From NCBI GenBank assembly GCA_001872995.1, contig MNXO01000058.1:1-5725 (forward strand): a stretch of DNA of 5,725 nt, written 5' to 3'. The notes beneath the pieces are model-generated. The model had not been told where the DNA came from. It did no database searches and saw only the letters and a program-made list of their open reading frames with translations. Of the stretch, positions 1 to 5,725 are shown piece by piece; position 1 is the first letter of the stretch, and each line of letters starts with the position of its first letter. The stretch is from Bacteroidetes bacterium CG2_30_32_10. GTDB lineage: Bacteria > Bacteroidota > Bacteroidia > Bacteroidales > CG2-30-32-10. A program made the position numbers and the translations under genes.

Positions 1-140
1 CCAATAATATTAATTATGAGGAAACCGATTCTTTAGGATTGCAATTAGTGATGACTTTAGTAGAACAAATTAATGGAACAATAAAATTAGAAAACACAAA
101 AGGCACAAAGTTTACAATAATATTTAAAAAGGAACAATGA
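1..140 (+). CDS. C-terminal end of a sensor histidine kinase (partial, 5' end outside window)
   Basis: An open frame enters from the left edge (first whole codon at base 3) and gives 45 residues ending in a TGA at 138-140. It contains SLGLQLV (bases 30-50), which matches the last glycine-rich (G2-like) ATP-lid motif of GHKL ATPase domains. It ends with a GTKFTIIF strand, the usual closing strand of that domain. The wording of this tail (SLGLQLV, then LVEQINGTI, then GTKF) is most like the HisKA_2/HWE class of kinases, often preceded by PAS or TPR sensor regions; that class call is inference from 45 residues. Its role would be autophosphorylation and phosphotransfer to the response regulator whose ATG overlaps its stop by 4 bases (ATGA), indicating translational coupling. 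The sensor domain and phospho-accepting histidine lie outside the window, so the stimulus cannot be guessed. Confidence 0.85.
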   Translation, partial: NNINYEETDSLGLQLVMTLVEQINGTIKLENTKGTKFTIIFKKEQ

Positions 141-883
141 ACAATATATTAGTAGTTGAAGATGAGGCGATTGTCTCGAAAGATATTCAGCAGAGCTTAA
201 AAAAATTAGGTTATCACATTGTTGGTTCAGCTGCAACTGGTGAAAAAGCAATAGAACTAGCCATGGAAACAAAGCCAGATTTAGTTTTGATGGACATTAT
301 GCTAAAAGGGACGATGAGTGGAATTGAAGCTGCGGAAAAAATAAAATTGGAATTAAACATACCCATCATTTATCTTACTGCTTATGCCGACGAAAGTACT
401 CTTGCAAAAGCAAAAGTAACTGAGCCTTATGGCTATATAATTAAGCCATTTAAAGAGATTGATTTGCACACATCAATTGAAATGGCTCTTTATAAACACT
501 CTAAAGAAAGAGAAATTATTAAAGAAAGAGATTTTTTATATTCTTTGGTTGAAAATAAAGATGTTGACGGTGTTATTTTTGTTAAATCGAATTCTAGGTT
601 AGTAAAGGTAAATACAGCAAATATTCTTTTTGTTGAAGCCTTAAAAGATTATGTTGTGGTTAATGTGGGTGATGTAAAATATACCATACACTCTACCATG
701 AAAGAAATAGAAAATAAATTACCCATTAAAGATTTTCAAAGAATACACCGTTCATTTATTGTTCGGTTAGATAAAATAGTGGCCATAGAACAAACTAATG
801 TGGTAATAGAGGGCGGCAAAAAAATGCTTCCAATAGGAGGTTCTTATAGAGACGATTTATTTAGCAGAATTAATTTAGTATAG
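137..883 (+). CDS. LytTR-family two-component response regulator (REC-LytTR)
   Basis: This 248-residue protein is a complete DNA-binding response regulator. Residues 1-120 form a receiver domain: acidic pocket E8/D9, phospho-acceptor D53 in LVLMDIML, switch T81 in YLTAYAD, and K103-P104 in IIKPF. The receiver resembles those paired with HisKA_2/HWE kinases. Residues about 118-142 are charged and helical-looking, a probable linker. Residues about 145-245 form a LytTR domain, recognised by the EALKDYVVV strand (167-175) and the hallmark FQRIHRSFIV (200-209). LytTR domains bind DNA as dimers, usually at paired short direct repeats upstream of targets. The start at 137 is an ATG inside the kinase stop codon region, and the first residues begin the receiver's first strand directly, so it is well placed. 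The kinase gene just upstream is the probable partner. No target site could be identified in the window. Confidence 0.95.
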   Translation: MNNILVVEDEAIVSKDIQQSLKKLGYHIVGSAATGEKAIELAMETKPDLVLMDIMLKGTMSGIEAAEKIKLELNIPIIYLTAYADESTLAKAKVTEPYGYIIKPFKEIDLHTSIEMALYKHSKEREIIKERDFLYSLVENKDVDGVIFVKSNSRLVKVNTANILFVEALKDYVVVNVGDVKYTIHSTMKEIENKLPIKDFQRIHRSFIVRLDKIVAIEQTNVVIEGGKKMLPIGGSYRDDLFSRINLV

Positions 884-909
884 GTGGGTTCTATAAATTA
901 GCCAATTGT

Positions 910-934
910 TATTTTCACTTTCCTATTTTCACTT
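910..934. repeat. Two copies of an 11-base direct repeat, TATTTTCACTT
   Basis: TATTTTCACTT occurs exactly at 910-920 and 924-934, a 14-base period, starting 27 bases after the response regulator stop codon. On the - strand this reads as AAGTGAAAATA repeated, a simple pattern often seen in intergenic DNA of flavobacteria (inference). The two-copy arrangement superficially resembles a LytTR direct-repeat site, but it lies downstream of the gene and between converging units, so a regulatory role is not supported. Confidence 0.5.
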
Positions 935-956
935 ACGCCTTTTTACACACCCCTAA

Positions 957-974
957 CCCCTCTTTTTAGAGGGG
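957..974. repeat. GC-rich perfect inverted repeat (7-bp stem, 4-base loop)
   Basis: CCCCTCT (957-963) and AGAGGGG (968-974) are exact reverse complements around a TTTT loop. On the - strand the element is followed by TTAGGGG. Neither side has a T-run, so it is not a standard intrinsic terminator, though it may still stall polymerase or protect 3' ends of the two converging mRNAs. Short elements of this style (CCCCTAA next to a CCCCTCT/AGAGGGG hairpin) recur between genes in many Bacteroidota genomes; that is recollection of the pattern, and copy number in this genome cannot be seen here. Confidence 0.65.
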
Positions 975-1023
975 AACTCCAAACGCACAACCTCTTTTCC
1001 CCTTCCATTGTCCCCTGTCCCTT

Positions 1024-1782
1024 TCACTTTCTATCAATATAATAGCTGTTCGCTTGAGCTAAAGAAGTTACTACTAAATCGTTGATGCATAAATTTTCCG
1101 GAAGTGTGGTTACGTAATAAGTAACAGATGCAATGTCTTCTGCGGTCATTGGTTGGTATCCTTTGTAAACCTGTTTAGCTTGTTCTTTGTTCCCATGAAA
1201 ACGAACTTCCGAAAATTCTGTTTCTGCTGCACCTGGACAAATCTGAGTAACCTTTATTCCATATTCCAACAAATCCATACGCATTGCTTTAGAAATAGCA
1301 TCAACAGCATGTTTACTTGCACAATAAACATTTCCACCTTGGTAAACTTCTTTTCCGGCAGTAGAACCTATATTTATAATATGTCCTTTTTTATTGTTAA
1401 TCATAATAGGGAAAATGGCTTTTGAAACATATAGCAAGCCCTTAATGTTGGTGTCAATCATTTTGTCCCAATCGTCAAATTTTCCATCTTGTATTTTTCC
1501 AAAACCACTAGCTAAACCAGCATTATTAACCAAAACAGCTATGTTTCTCCATTCTTTTGGAAGTGATGTGATTGCAGCGTCCACTTCTTTTTTTATTCTC
1601 ACATCAAAACACAAGGGAAAAACTTTTACACCATATTTTGAGGAGAGTTTTTTTGAAATAAGCTCCAATCTTTCATTTCTTCTTCCTGTAATGATTACAT
1701 TATTTCCATTTTTTGCAAAGATTTCTGCTATTGTTTTTCCAAAACCAGAAGTTGCACCAGTAATAAATATAGTTTTTGACAT
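1024..1782 (-). CDS. Short-chain dehydrogenase/reductase, YdfG-like, NADP-dependent
   Basis: This is a 252-residue classical SDR, probably a cytoplasmic NADP-dependent oxidoreductase. Numbered from the ATG at 1782, it shows the cofactor motif TGATSGFG (8-15), GRR (33-35) whose arginines favour NADP(H), D60 after the fourth strand, NNAG (86-89), and the catalytic set N112, S140, Y153 and K157 (YCASK). PG (183-184) is followed by TEFSEVRF (188-195), a signature of the YdfG group; characterised members oxidise serine, allo-threonine or 3-hydroxy acids, but substrate cannot be read from sequence. The frame also extends to a TTG at 1800. The ATG at 1782 is preferred because the first strand (SKTIFITG) begins right after it, as in relatives, and it follows an A-rich stretch. 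It lies 28 bases after the CoA-binding gene and is likely cotranscribed with it. It is intact at both ends. Confidence 0.93.
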   Translation of the reverse strand: MSKTIFITGATSGFGKTIAEIFAKNGNNVIITGRRNERLELISKKLSSKYGVKVFPLCFDVRIKKEVDAAITSLPKEWRNIAVLVNNAGLASGFGKIQDGKFDDWDKMIDTNIKGLLYVSKAIFPIMINNKKGHIINIGSTAGKEVYQGGNVYCASKHAVDAISKAMRMDLLEYGIKVTQICPGAAETEFSEVRFHGNKEQAKQVYKGYQPMTAEDIASVTYYVTTLPENLCINDLVVTSLAQANSYYIDRK

Positions 1783-1810
1783 GAATAATTTTTTGAACAA
1801 ATAAAAGTAG

Positions 1811-2176
1811 TTAATAATTTCCTAACGATAACAACACAAGCGTACAAGCTACTTCAGTTTCAATCCCTTTTTCTTGTGCCATTTTTTCTAATTCAGCGTT
1901 TTCAGCTCCAGGATTAAAGATAATACGTTTGGGTTTTATTTGATTTAAAATGTAATCATAATAAGGGGGTTGATTTTTTTGCCCTACATAAAGGGTAACC
2001 GTATCTACATCTTTAATTATGGGGTTATTCAATAAAATTTCGTGTCCTTCAATAGTTCCAGCTTTTAAGCCAATAGGAAAAACTTCATGACCATGATTTG
2101 CCAGTTTTACAGTCGCTTTATAAGCGTATCTTTCTGGATTGCTGCTTGCACCAAGAATTATAGTTTTTTTCATCAT
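1811..2176 (-). CDS. Small CoA-binding-domain protein (CoA_binding_2 type)
   Basis: This 121-residue protein consists of a single Rossmann-like CoA-binding domain, the fold of the N-terminal CoA-binding part of succinyl-CoA synthetase alpha, and has no catalytic domain attached. Visible motifs are the nucleotide loop IILGASSNPERYAY (6-19), HGHEVFPIG (28-36) after the first helix, the FNPGAENAEL segment (87-96), and a closing EVACTLVLL (108-116) with a conserved-looking cysteine, C111. Stand-alone proteins of this kind are common in bacteria; they are thought to bind CoA or acyl-CoA, but most have no demonstrated function. Two ATG codons lie in tandem (2176 and 2173), and either could be the start; relatives commonly begin MKKT, favouring the second by one residue. 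Only 14 bases separate the start from the end of the sdh terminator, leaving little room for a promoter. An SDR gene follows 28 bases later. Confidence 0.88.
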   Translation of the reverse strand: MMKKTIILGASSNPERYAYKATVKLANHGHEVFPIGLKAGTIEGHEILLNNPIIKDVDTVTLYVGQKNQPPYYDYILNQIKPKRIIFNPGAENAELEKMAQEKGIETEVACTLVLLSLGNY

Positions 2177-2190
2177 GTTTACATTTACAA

Positions 2191-2221
2191 TAAAAAAGCC
2201 CTGACATTTATCGTCAAGGCT
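2191..2221 (-). terminator. Intrinsic (rho-independent) terminator of the sdh operon
   Basis: Read on the - strand, AGCCTTGAC (2221-2213), a 7-base loop, and GTCAGGGCT (2205-2197) form a 9-bp stem. One pair is a U-G wobble (2217 with 2201), which pairs only in the - strand RNA and is a C-A mismatch on the + strand. The stem is followed directly by five more T residues (2196-2192). Stem, polarity of the wobble and T-run together point to termination of transcripts coming from sdhB, whose stop codon is 21 bases upstream. Confidence 0.88.
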
Positions 2222-2242
2222 AAATAATAATTTAAAGTTATT

Positions 2243-2989
2243 CTATTCTGAGGTTAATGAAGCACACATAAATTCTCTATTCATTCTTGCAATGTTTTTT
2301 ATAGAAATTCCTTTAGGACATTCTACCTCGCAAGCTCCAGTATTGGTGCAATTACCAAAACCTTCAGTATCCATCTGAGCAACCATGTTTAACACGCGTT
2401 CTGCGGCCTCTACTTTGCCTTGTGGTAAATATGCAAATTGCGATACTTTTGCAGAAACATATAACATGGCAGAAGCGTTTTTACAAGTAGCTACACAAGC
2501 TCCACAACCTATACATTCTGCTGCATCAAATGCTGCAGCAGCATCTTCTTTAGCAATGGGCATTGCATTCGCTTCTGGAGCACTCCCTGTGTTAAAAGAA
2601 GTATAACCTCCAGCTTGTTGAATACGATCTAAAGCACTTCTGTCAACAACTAAATCTTTAATTACTGGAAAAGCGTTAGCTCTAAATGGTTCAATATAAA
2701 TGGTTTGTCCATCAGTAAATGAACGCATGTATAGCTGACAAGTAGTTACTAATTTTTTTGGACCATGTGCTTCTCCGTTAATATATAAAGAACAAGTACC
2801 ACAAACCCCTTCCCTACAATCATTGTCGAAAGAAATAACATCTTCACCTTTTTCAACCAATTGTTGGTTTAATGCATCTAGCATTTCTAAAAAAGAAGTG
2901 TCTGATGAAATATCTTTAACTTTATATTCTTGTTGACTTCCTTTAGCGGTGGCATTTTCTTGTCGCCATATTTTTAATGTAAAATCCAT
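2243..2989 (-). CDS. sdhB: Succinate dehydrogenase iron-sulfur subunit SdhB
   Basis: This 248-residue subunit carries electrons from the SdhA flavin to the quinone site in SdhC. The N-terminal ferredoxin-like domain holds the [2Fe-2S] ligands C58, C63, C66 and C84 (CREGVCGTC, then TTCQ). The C-terminal domain has CIGCGACVATC (C159, C162, C165, C169) and CTNTGACEVECP (C214, C220, C224). By family rule, C159/C162/C165/C224 bind the [4Fe-4S] cluster and C169/C214/C220 the [3Fe-4S] cluster, so all eleven ligands are present. The CIGCGACVA...CKNASAM wording is that of the b558-type (Bacillus/Bacteroidota) enzyme class rather than the E. coli class. The frame also extends to a TTG at 2998, three codons upstream, but the ATG at 2989 is preferred: it precedes the family-typical DFTLKIWRQ, and the TTG sits inside a palindrome. 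It is the last gene of sdhCAB and is followed by a strong terminator. Confidence 0.97.
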   Translation of the reverse strand: MDFTLKIWRQENATAKGSQQEYKVKDISSDTSFLEMLDALNQQLVEKGEDVISFDNDCREGVCGTCSLYINGEAHGPKKLVTTCQLYMRSFTDGQTIYIEPFRANAFPVIKDLVVDRSALDRIQQAGGYTSFNTGSAPEANAMPIAKEDAAAAFDAAECIGCGACVATCKNASAMLYVSAKVSQFAYLPQGKVEAAERVLNMVAQMDTEGFGNCTNTGACEVECPKGISIKNIARMNREFMCASLTSE

Positions 2990-2993
2990 ATTT

Positions 2994-3011
2994 TTCAATT
3001 TGAAAATTGAA
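2994..3011. repeat. AT-rich inverted repeat just upstream of sdhB
   Basis: TTCAATTT (2994-3001) and AAATTGAA (3004-3011) are exact reverse complements with a 2-base centre; in RNA it would fold as a 6-bp stem with a 6-base loop. A further CAATTG lies at 3012-3017. It sits 4 bases before the sdhB ATG on the - strand, in a 76-base gap that otherwise holds nothing recognisable. It may be a low-complexity intergenic repeat, an mRNA structure affecting sdhB translation, or chance in AT-rich DNA; the stem is weak. Confidence 0.45.
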
Positions 3012-3065
3012 CAATTGCTTTAAGTAGTATTTTGCCAAAAATTATCACCTAAAACAATGGCTATT

Positions 3066-5006
3066 TTATTTATAATTACGTTGTTTTAATTCGATAGCAT
3101 TAAAAGTAAGCTCTTCTTTATGCAGGGTAGGTTGATTTCCTTCTCCAGTATATTGCCAAGCCGACACATACTTATAGTCATTATCATTACGTTTTGCTTC
3201 GTTTTCTTCGGTTTGTGATTCTTCCCTGAAGTGAGCACCGCATGATTCATTTCTATTTAATGCATCAATTGCAATTAATTCTGCTAATTCTAAAAAGTCG
3301 GCAACACGAATTGCTTTTTCTAATTCGTTGTTCATTTGGTCTGCTTTTCCTGTAACTTTTACATCTTTCCAAAAGTTTTCACGAATGGTTTTAATTTCAG
3401 CAATTGCTTCATTTAATCCTTTTTCATTTCTAGATAAACCTACTTTGTCCCACATCAACAATCCTAGTTTTTTGTGGAAATAATCAACACTTTTTGTTCC
3501 TTTTATATCGAATAATTTTTTTATTAAATTATTGGCATCGATTTCTGCTTTTTCAAATTCAGGTGTATTGGTATTGATTGGTCCGGTGTGGATGTCGTGG
3601 GCTAAATAATTTGAAATAGTTGCTGGTAAAACAAAATATCCATCACATAAACATTGCATTAATGAAGAAGCTCCTAAACGATTGGCTCCGTGGTCGGAGA
3701 AATTAGCTTCTCCAATGGCGTATAAACCAGGAATGGTAGTCATGGTTTCATAATCTACCCAAATGCCGCCCATAGAATAGTGGGAAGCTGGATAAATCAT
3801 CATTGGTGTATAGTAGGGGTTGTCTCCAGTAATGTTTTCGTACATATCAAACAAATTACCATAACGCTCTCTTATTGTTTTATCTCCTAAACGATTGATA
3901 GCATCTTGAAAATCTAGATAAACAGCAAAACCAGTTTTGTTGACACCATAACCAGCATCACAACGTTCTTTTGCTGCTCTTGAAGCCACGTCTCGTGGCA
4001 CCAAATTACCAAAAGCAGGATAACGTCTTTCCAAATAATAATCTCTATTTTCTTCTGAAATTTGAGTAGGTTTTAATTTACCTTCACGAATTGCCTTTAC
4101 ATCTTCAATATTTTTTGGAACCCATATTCTTCCATCATTTCTCAATGATTCTGACATTAAGGTTAATTTGCTTTGAAGTTCGCCAGAAACAGGAATACAT
4201 GTTGGATGAATTTGACAGAAACAAGGATTAGCAAAATAAGCCCCCTTTTTATAGGTTTTCCATGCTGCTGTTGCATTACAAGCCATTGCGTTGGTAGATA
4301 AATAATAAACATTAGCATAACCTCCAGTAGCAATAACTACAGCGTGAGCACCAAATCGCTCTATTTTTCCAGTAACTAAATCTCGTGTAATAATACCCCT
4401 AGCTTTTCCGTCAACCACCACCACATCAATCATTTCGTGACGATTGTATGACTTTACTTTGCCAGCTTTTATTTGACGATTCATAGAACTGTAGGCTCCT
4501 AACAACAGTTGTTGGCCTGTTGCTCCTGAAGCGTAAAAAGTTCTTGAAACTTGTGCTCCTCCAAATGAACGGTTAGCCAAAGTGCCACCATATTCTCTGG
4601 CAAAAGGAACACCTTGTGCCACACATTGATCAATAATATTGCCGCTTAATTCTGCCAAACGATAAACATTTTCTTCTCGGGCTCTATAATCGCCACCTTT
4701 AACGGTATCATAAAATAAACGATAATCACTATCATTATCGTTTTGATAATTTTTTGAAGCGTTTATTCCTCCTTGAGCCGCAATAGAATGAGCTCTACGA
4801 GGACTATCTTGAAAGTAGAATGCTTTTACATTATAACCTGCCTCTCCAAGAGTTGCAGCAGCAGCACCGCCAGCCAATCCAGTCCCAACGATAATAACAT
4901 CAAGTTTTCTTCTATTTGAAGGGTTAACTAAATTGGAATGAGATTTATAGTTTTCCCATTTTCTATCTATTGTTCCTTCCGGAATTTTTGAATCTAATTT
5001 TGTCAT
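3066..5006 (-). CDS. sdhA: Succinate dehydrogenase flavoprotein subunit SdhA
   Basis: At 646 residues this is the catalytic subunit of complex II, oxidising succinate to fumarate with covalently bound FAD on the cytoplasmic side of the membrane. A 34-residue leader, usual in this class, precedes the FAD-binding Rossmann motif VGTGLAGG (40-47). H73 in RRAHSIAAQGG (70-80) is the histidine expected to link FAD. By alignment in mind with E. coli SdhA, active-site residues are H267 (QIHPT), R338 (LVPRDVASR), H409 (HYSMGG) and R443 (GANRLG). ATGG (226-229) and YAIGEANFSDHGANRLG (429-445) are further FAD contacts. Residues from about 480 form the helical C-terminal domain. Wording such as TGQQLL and HYSMGGIWVDY places it in the Bacillus/Bacteroidota b558 group. 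Sequence alone does not exclude fumarate reductase activity in vivo, since the two directions share residues. It starts 22 bases after sdhC and is followed by a 76-base gap before sdhB. Confidence 0.98.
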   Translation of the reverse strand: MTKLDSKIPEGTIDRKWENYKSHSNLVNPSNRRKLDVIIVGTGLAGGAAAATLGEAGYNVKAFYFQDSPRRAHSIAAQGGINASKNYQNDNDSDYRLFYDTVKGGDYRAREENVYRLAELSGNIIDQCVAQGVPFAREYGGTLANRSFGGAQVSRTFYASGATGQQLLLGAYSSMNRQIKAGKVKSYNRHEMIDVVVVDGKARGIITRDLVTGKIERFGAHAVVIATGGYANVYYLSTNAMACNATAAWKTYKKGAYFANPCFCQIHPTCIPVSGELQSKLTLMSESLRNDGRIWVPKNIEDVKAIREGKLKPTQISEENRDYYLERRYPAFGNLVPRDVASRAAKERCDAGYGVNKTGFAVYLDFQDAINRLGDKTIRERYGNLFDMYENITGDNPYYTPMMIYPASHYSMGGIWVDYETMTTIPGLYAIGEANFSDHGANRLGASSLMQCLCDGYFVLPATISNYLAHDIHTGPINTNTPEFEKAEIDANNLIKKLFDIKGTKSVDYFHKKLGLLMWDKVGLSRNEKGLNEAIAEIKTIRENFWKDVKVTGKADQMNNELEKAIRVADFLELAELIAIDALNRNESCGAHFREESQTEENEAKRNDNDYKYVSAWQYTGEGNQPTLHKEELTFNAIELKQRNYK

Positions 5007-5028
5007 GATATTAAATCAATTTATTTAC

Positions 5029-5688
5029 CTAAACATTAAAAAAATGGAACAGTGCAATTGAAGAAAAACCAACAGCAACCACTATGCAGAACAAAACACT
5101 TGCTCCCTTTATTATTGGATTATATTTTTTATGATTAAGACCTAATGTTTGAAATGCAGATTGAAAACCGTGGTTTAAATGAATGCCTAAAACGATAAAG
5201 GCAAACACATACAAGCCAACAAATAAAGGTTGTGAAAACACCGCCAATAACAAATCATAATCACTAGGTAAACCACCCAATTCATTAAATTTAATTTCTA
5301 TAAAAAAATCTTTAATGTGGAGCACAAGAAATAACAAAATAAGTATGCCTGTAATAATCATACTTCTTGAGGAAAAAGATGAATTTGCACCAGGATTATT
5401 ATGGGTATATTTTACAGAACGAGCAGCATTGTTTTGAATAGTTAATCGAATACCCATAATGATATGGATAATAAAACCCAATGCTAATACATACTGCATT
5501 ATTTGTATGAATGGGTTGGTCGCCATAAAATGTGATCCTGCATTAAATAATGCTCTACCATCCCAACATAAGCCCAAACTAAAAGCATTAATTAATAAAT
5601 GAATAACGATAAAAGTTATTAAGAATAAACCAGAGAGTGACATAACAAACTTTCTGCCAATCGAACCACTAAAAATTCCTTTGCTCAT
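5029..5688 (-). CDS. sdhC: Succinate dehydrogenase cytochrome b558 membrane anchor SdhC
   Basis: This 219-residue integral membrane protein anchors SdhA and SdhB and carries the quinone site and haem b. Five hydrophobic segments are visible, at about 13-35, 61-83, 108-130, 152-175 and 192-215, the topology of the single-polypeptide b558 family (two-haem anchors) rather than the paired SdhC/SdhD of E. coli. Histidines within or next to helices I-IV, H30, H75, H124 and H170 (with H173 nearby), are the candidate axial haem ligands; exact assignment is inference. The opening FSGSIGRKFVMSLSGLFLI and the later NNPGANSSFSSRSM loop are typical for Bacteroidota members. It is the first gene of the sdhCAB operon, and the start at 5688 is an ATG behind an A-rich stretch (AAAACAAAAAACA), as is usual in a phylum that makes little use of Shine-Dalgarno pairing. 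No sdhD is present or needed. Confidence 0.95.
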   Translation of the reverse strand: MSKGIFSGSIGRKFVMSLSGLFLITFIVIHLLINAFSLGLCWDGRALFNAGSHFMATNPFIQIMQYVLALGFIIHIIMGIRLTIQNNAARSVKYTHNNPGANSSFSSRSMIITGILILLFLVLHIKDFFIEIKFNELGGLPSDYDLLLAVFSQPLFVGLYVFAFIVLGIHLNHGFQSAFQTLGLNHKKYNPIIKGASVLFCIVVAVGFSSIALFHFFNV

Positions 5689-5725
5689 TGTTTTTTGTTT
5701 TCAGATATAAAAAGAAATACAAATG
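5689..5725 (-). promoter_or_regulatory. Truncated leader/promoter region of sdhCAB
   Basis: Only 37 bases upstream of sdhC are in the window. On the - strand, TATATCTG (5709-5702) matches the Bacteroidota -7 consensus TAnnTTTG at all but one fixed position. It would place the start of transcription very close to the ATG, and the matching -33 TTG element would lie beyond the right edge. The A-rich run between it and the ATG fits a translation-initiation leader. The promoter call is weak. Confidence 0.2.

Larger units (their letters stand above)
884..1023. other. Convergent intergenic spacer, pyrimidine-rich and repeat-like
   Basis: These 140 bases separate the 3' ends of two converging transcription units and contain no credible gene. 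The + strand is strongly C/T-biased, with C-runs at 950-960 and 999-1020, in contrast to the A/T-rich coding neighbours. It holds the hairpin at 957-974 and the direct repeat at 910-934, annotated separately. A second possible stem pairs AGGGGAA (970-976) with TTCCCCT (997-1003), and it would exclude the first. TTTCACTT occurs three times (913-920, 927-934, 1022-1029). No stem is followed by a T-run on either strand, so no canonical intrinsic terminator is seen, although one would be expected here for both operons. Confidence 0.7.

Noticed and set aside
87..272. A 61-residue open frame on the - strand across the kinase/regulator junction.
   Set aside because: It is antisense to two well-supported coding regions and has no recognisable domain; its composition is that of a shadow frame.
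910..934. Direct repeat considered as a binding site for the LytTR regulator.
   Set aside because: It is downstream of the regulator gene and between converging operons, with no promoter nearby; the pattern fits simple intergenic repeat sequence better.
957..974. GC-rich hairpin considered as a bidirectional intrinsic terminator.
   Set aside because: No T-run follows the stem on either strand; the only T-run is inside the loop.
1153..1804. Two + strand open frames of 90 and 136 residues.
   Set aside because: Both lie antisense to the SDR gene, which has full catalytic motifs; the frames have no family features.
2385..2606. A 73-residue + strand open frame.
   Set aside because: It is antisense to the cysteine-rich C-terminal half of sdhB, which is clearly coding.
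5029..5688. Possibility that the operon is a fumarate reductase (frd) rather than a succinate dehydrogenase.
   Set aside because: The single five-helix b558 anchor and gene order C-A-B fit the succinate dehydrogenase of this phylum; reverse activity cannot be excluded, but there is no specific sign of it.
1..5725. Searched by eye for tRNAs, rRNAs, CRISPR arrays, insertion sequences and riboswitches.
   Set aside because: No cloverleaf-like sequence, spaced repeat array, transposase or long terminal inverted repeat was seen; intergenic space is too small for most of these.

Overview
This window is an AT-rich piece of chromosome, most likely from a member of the Bacteroidota and probably of the Flavobacteriales. 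Three things point there: the succinate dehydrogenase is the three-gene, single-cytochrome (b558) type with sequence typical of that phylum; starts are preceded by A-rich stretches rather than strong Shine-Dalgarno sites; and a LytTR response regulator is paired with what looks like a HisKA_2/HWE-type sensor kinase. This assignment is inference from protein style, not from a marker gene.

Layout. On the + strand at the left edge is the last 45 codons of a sensor histidine kinase. It overlaps by 4 bases (ATGA) a complete REC-LytTR response regulator (137-883). A 140-base spacer (884-1023) separates this pair from everything else, which is on the - strand and runs toward it. The spacer is C/T-rich on the + strand and carries a perfect 7-bp GC-rich hairpin plus short direct repeats. 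Read in the direction of transcription, the - strand genes are sdhC (5688-5029), sdhA (5006-3066), sdhB (2989-2243), a clear intrinsic terminator (2221-2191), a small CoA-binding-fold protein (2176-1811) and a YdfG-like short-chain dehydrogenase (1782-1024).

How the genes work together. SdhC (five-helix membrane anchor with haem-ligand histidines), SdhA (flavoprotein) and SdhB (three iron-sulfur clusters) form respiratory complex II, which oxidises succinate to fumarate and passes electrons to (mena)quinone. All catalytic and cofactor residues that can be checked by eye are present. The CoA-binding protein and the SDR look like a separate two-gene unit, but they start only 14 bases after the sdh terminator, so they may depend partly on readthrough. 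The two-component pair has no evident functional link to the rest.

No previously undescribed system is evident. The points worth a second look are non-coding: the repeat-like convergent spacer, the palindrome in the unusually long sdhA-sdhB gap, and the terminator placed almost on top of the next gene. Two start choices (sdhB and the SDR) also need care, because the longest frames begin at TTG codons upstream of better ATG starts.
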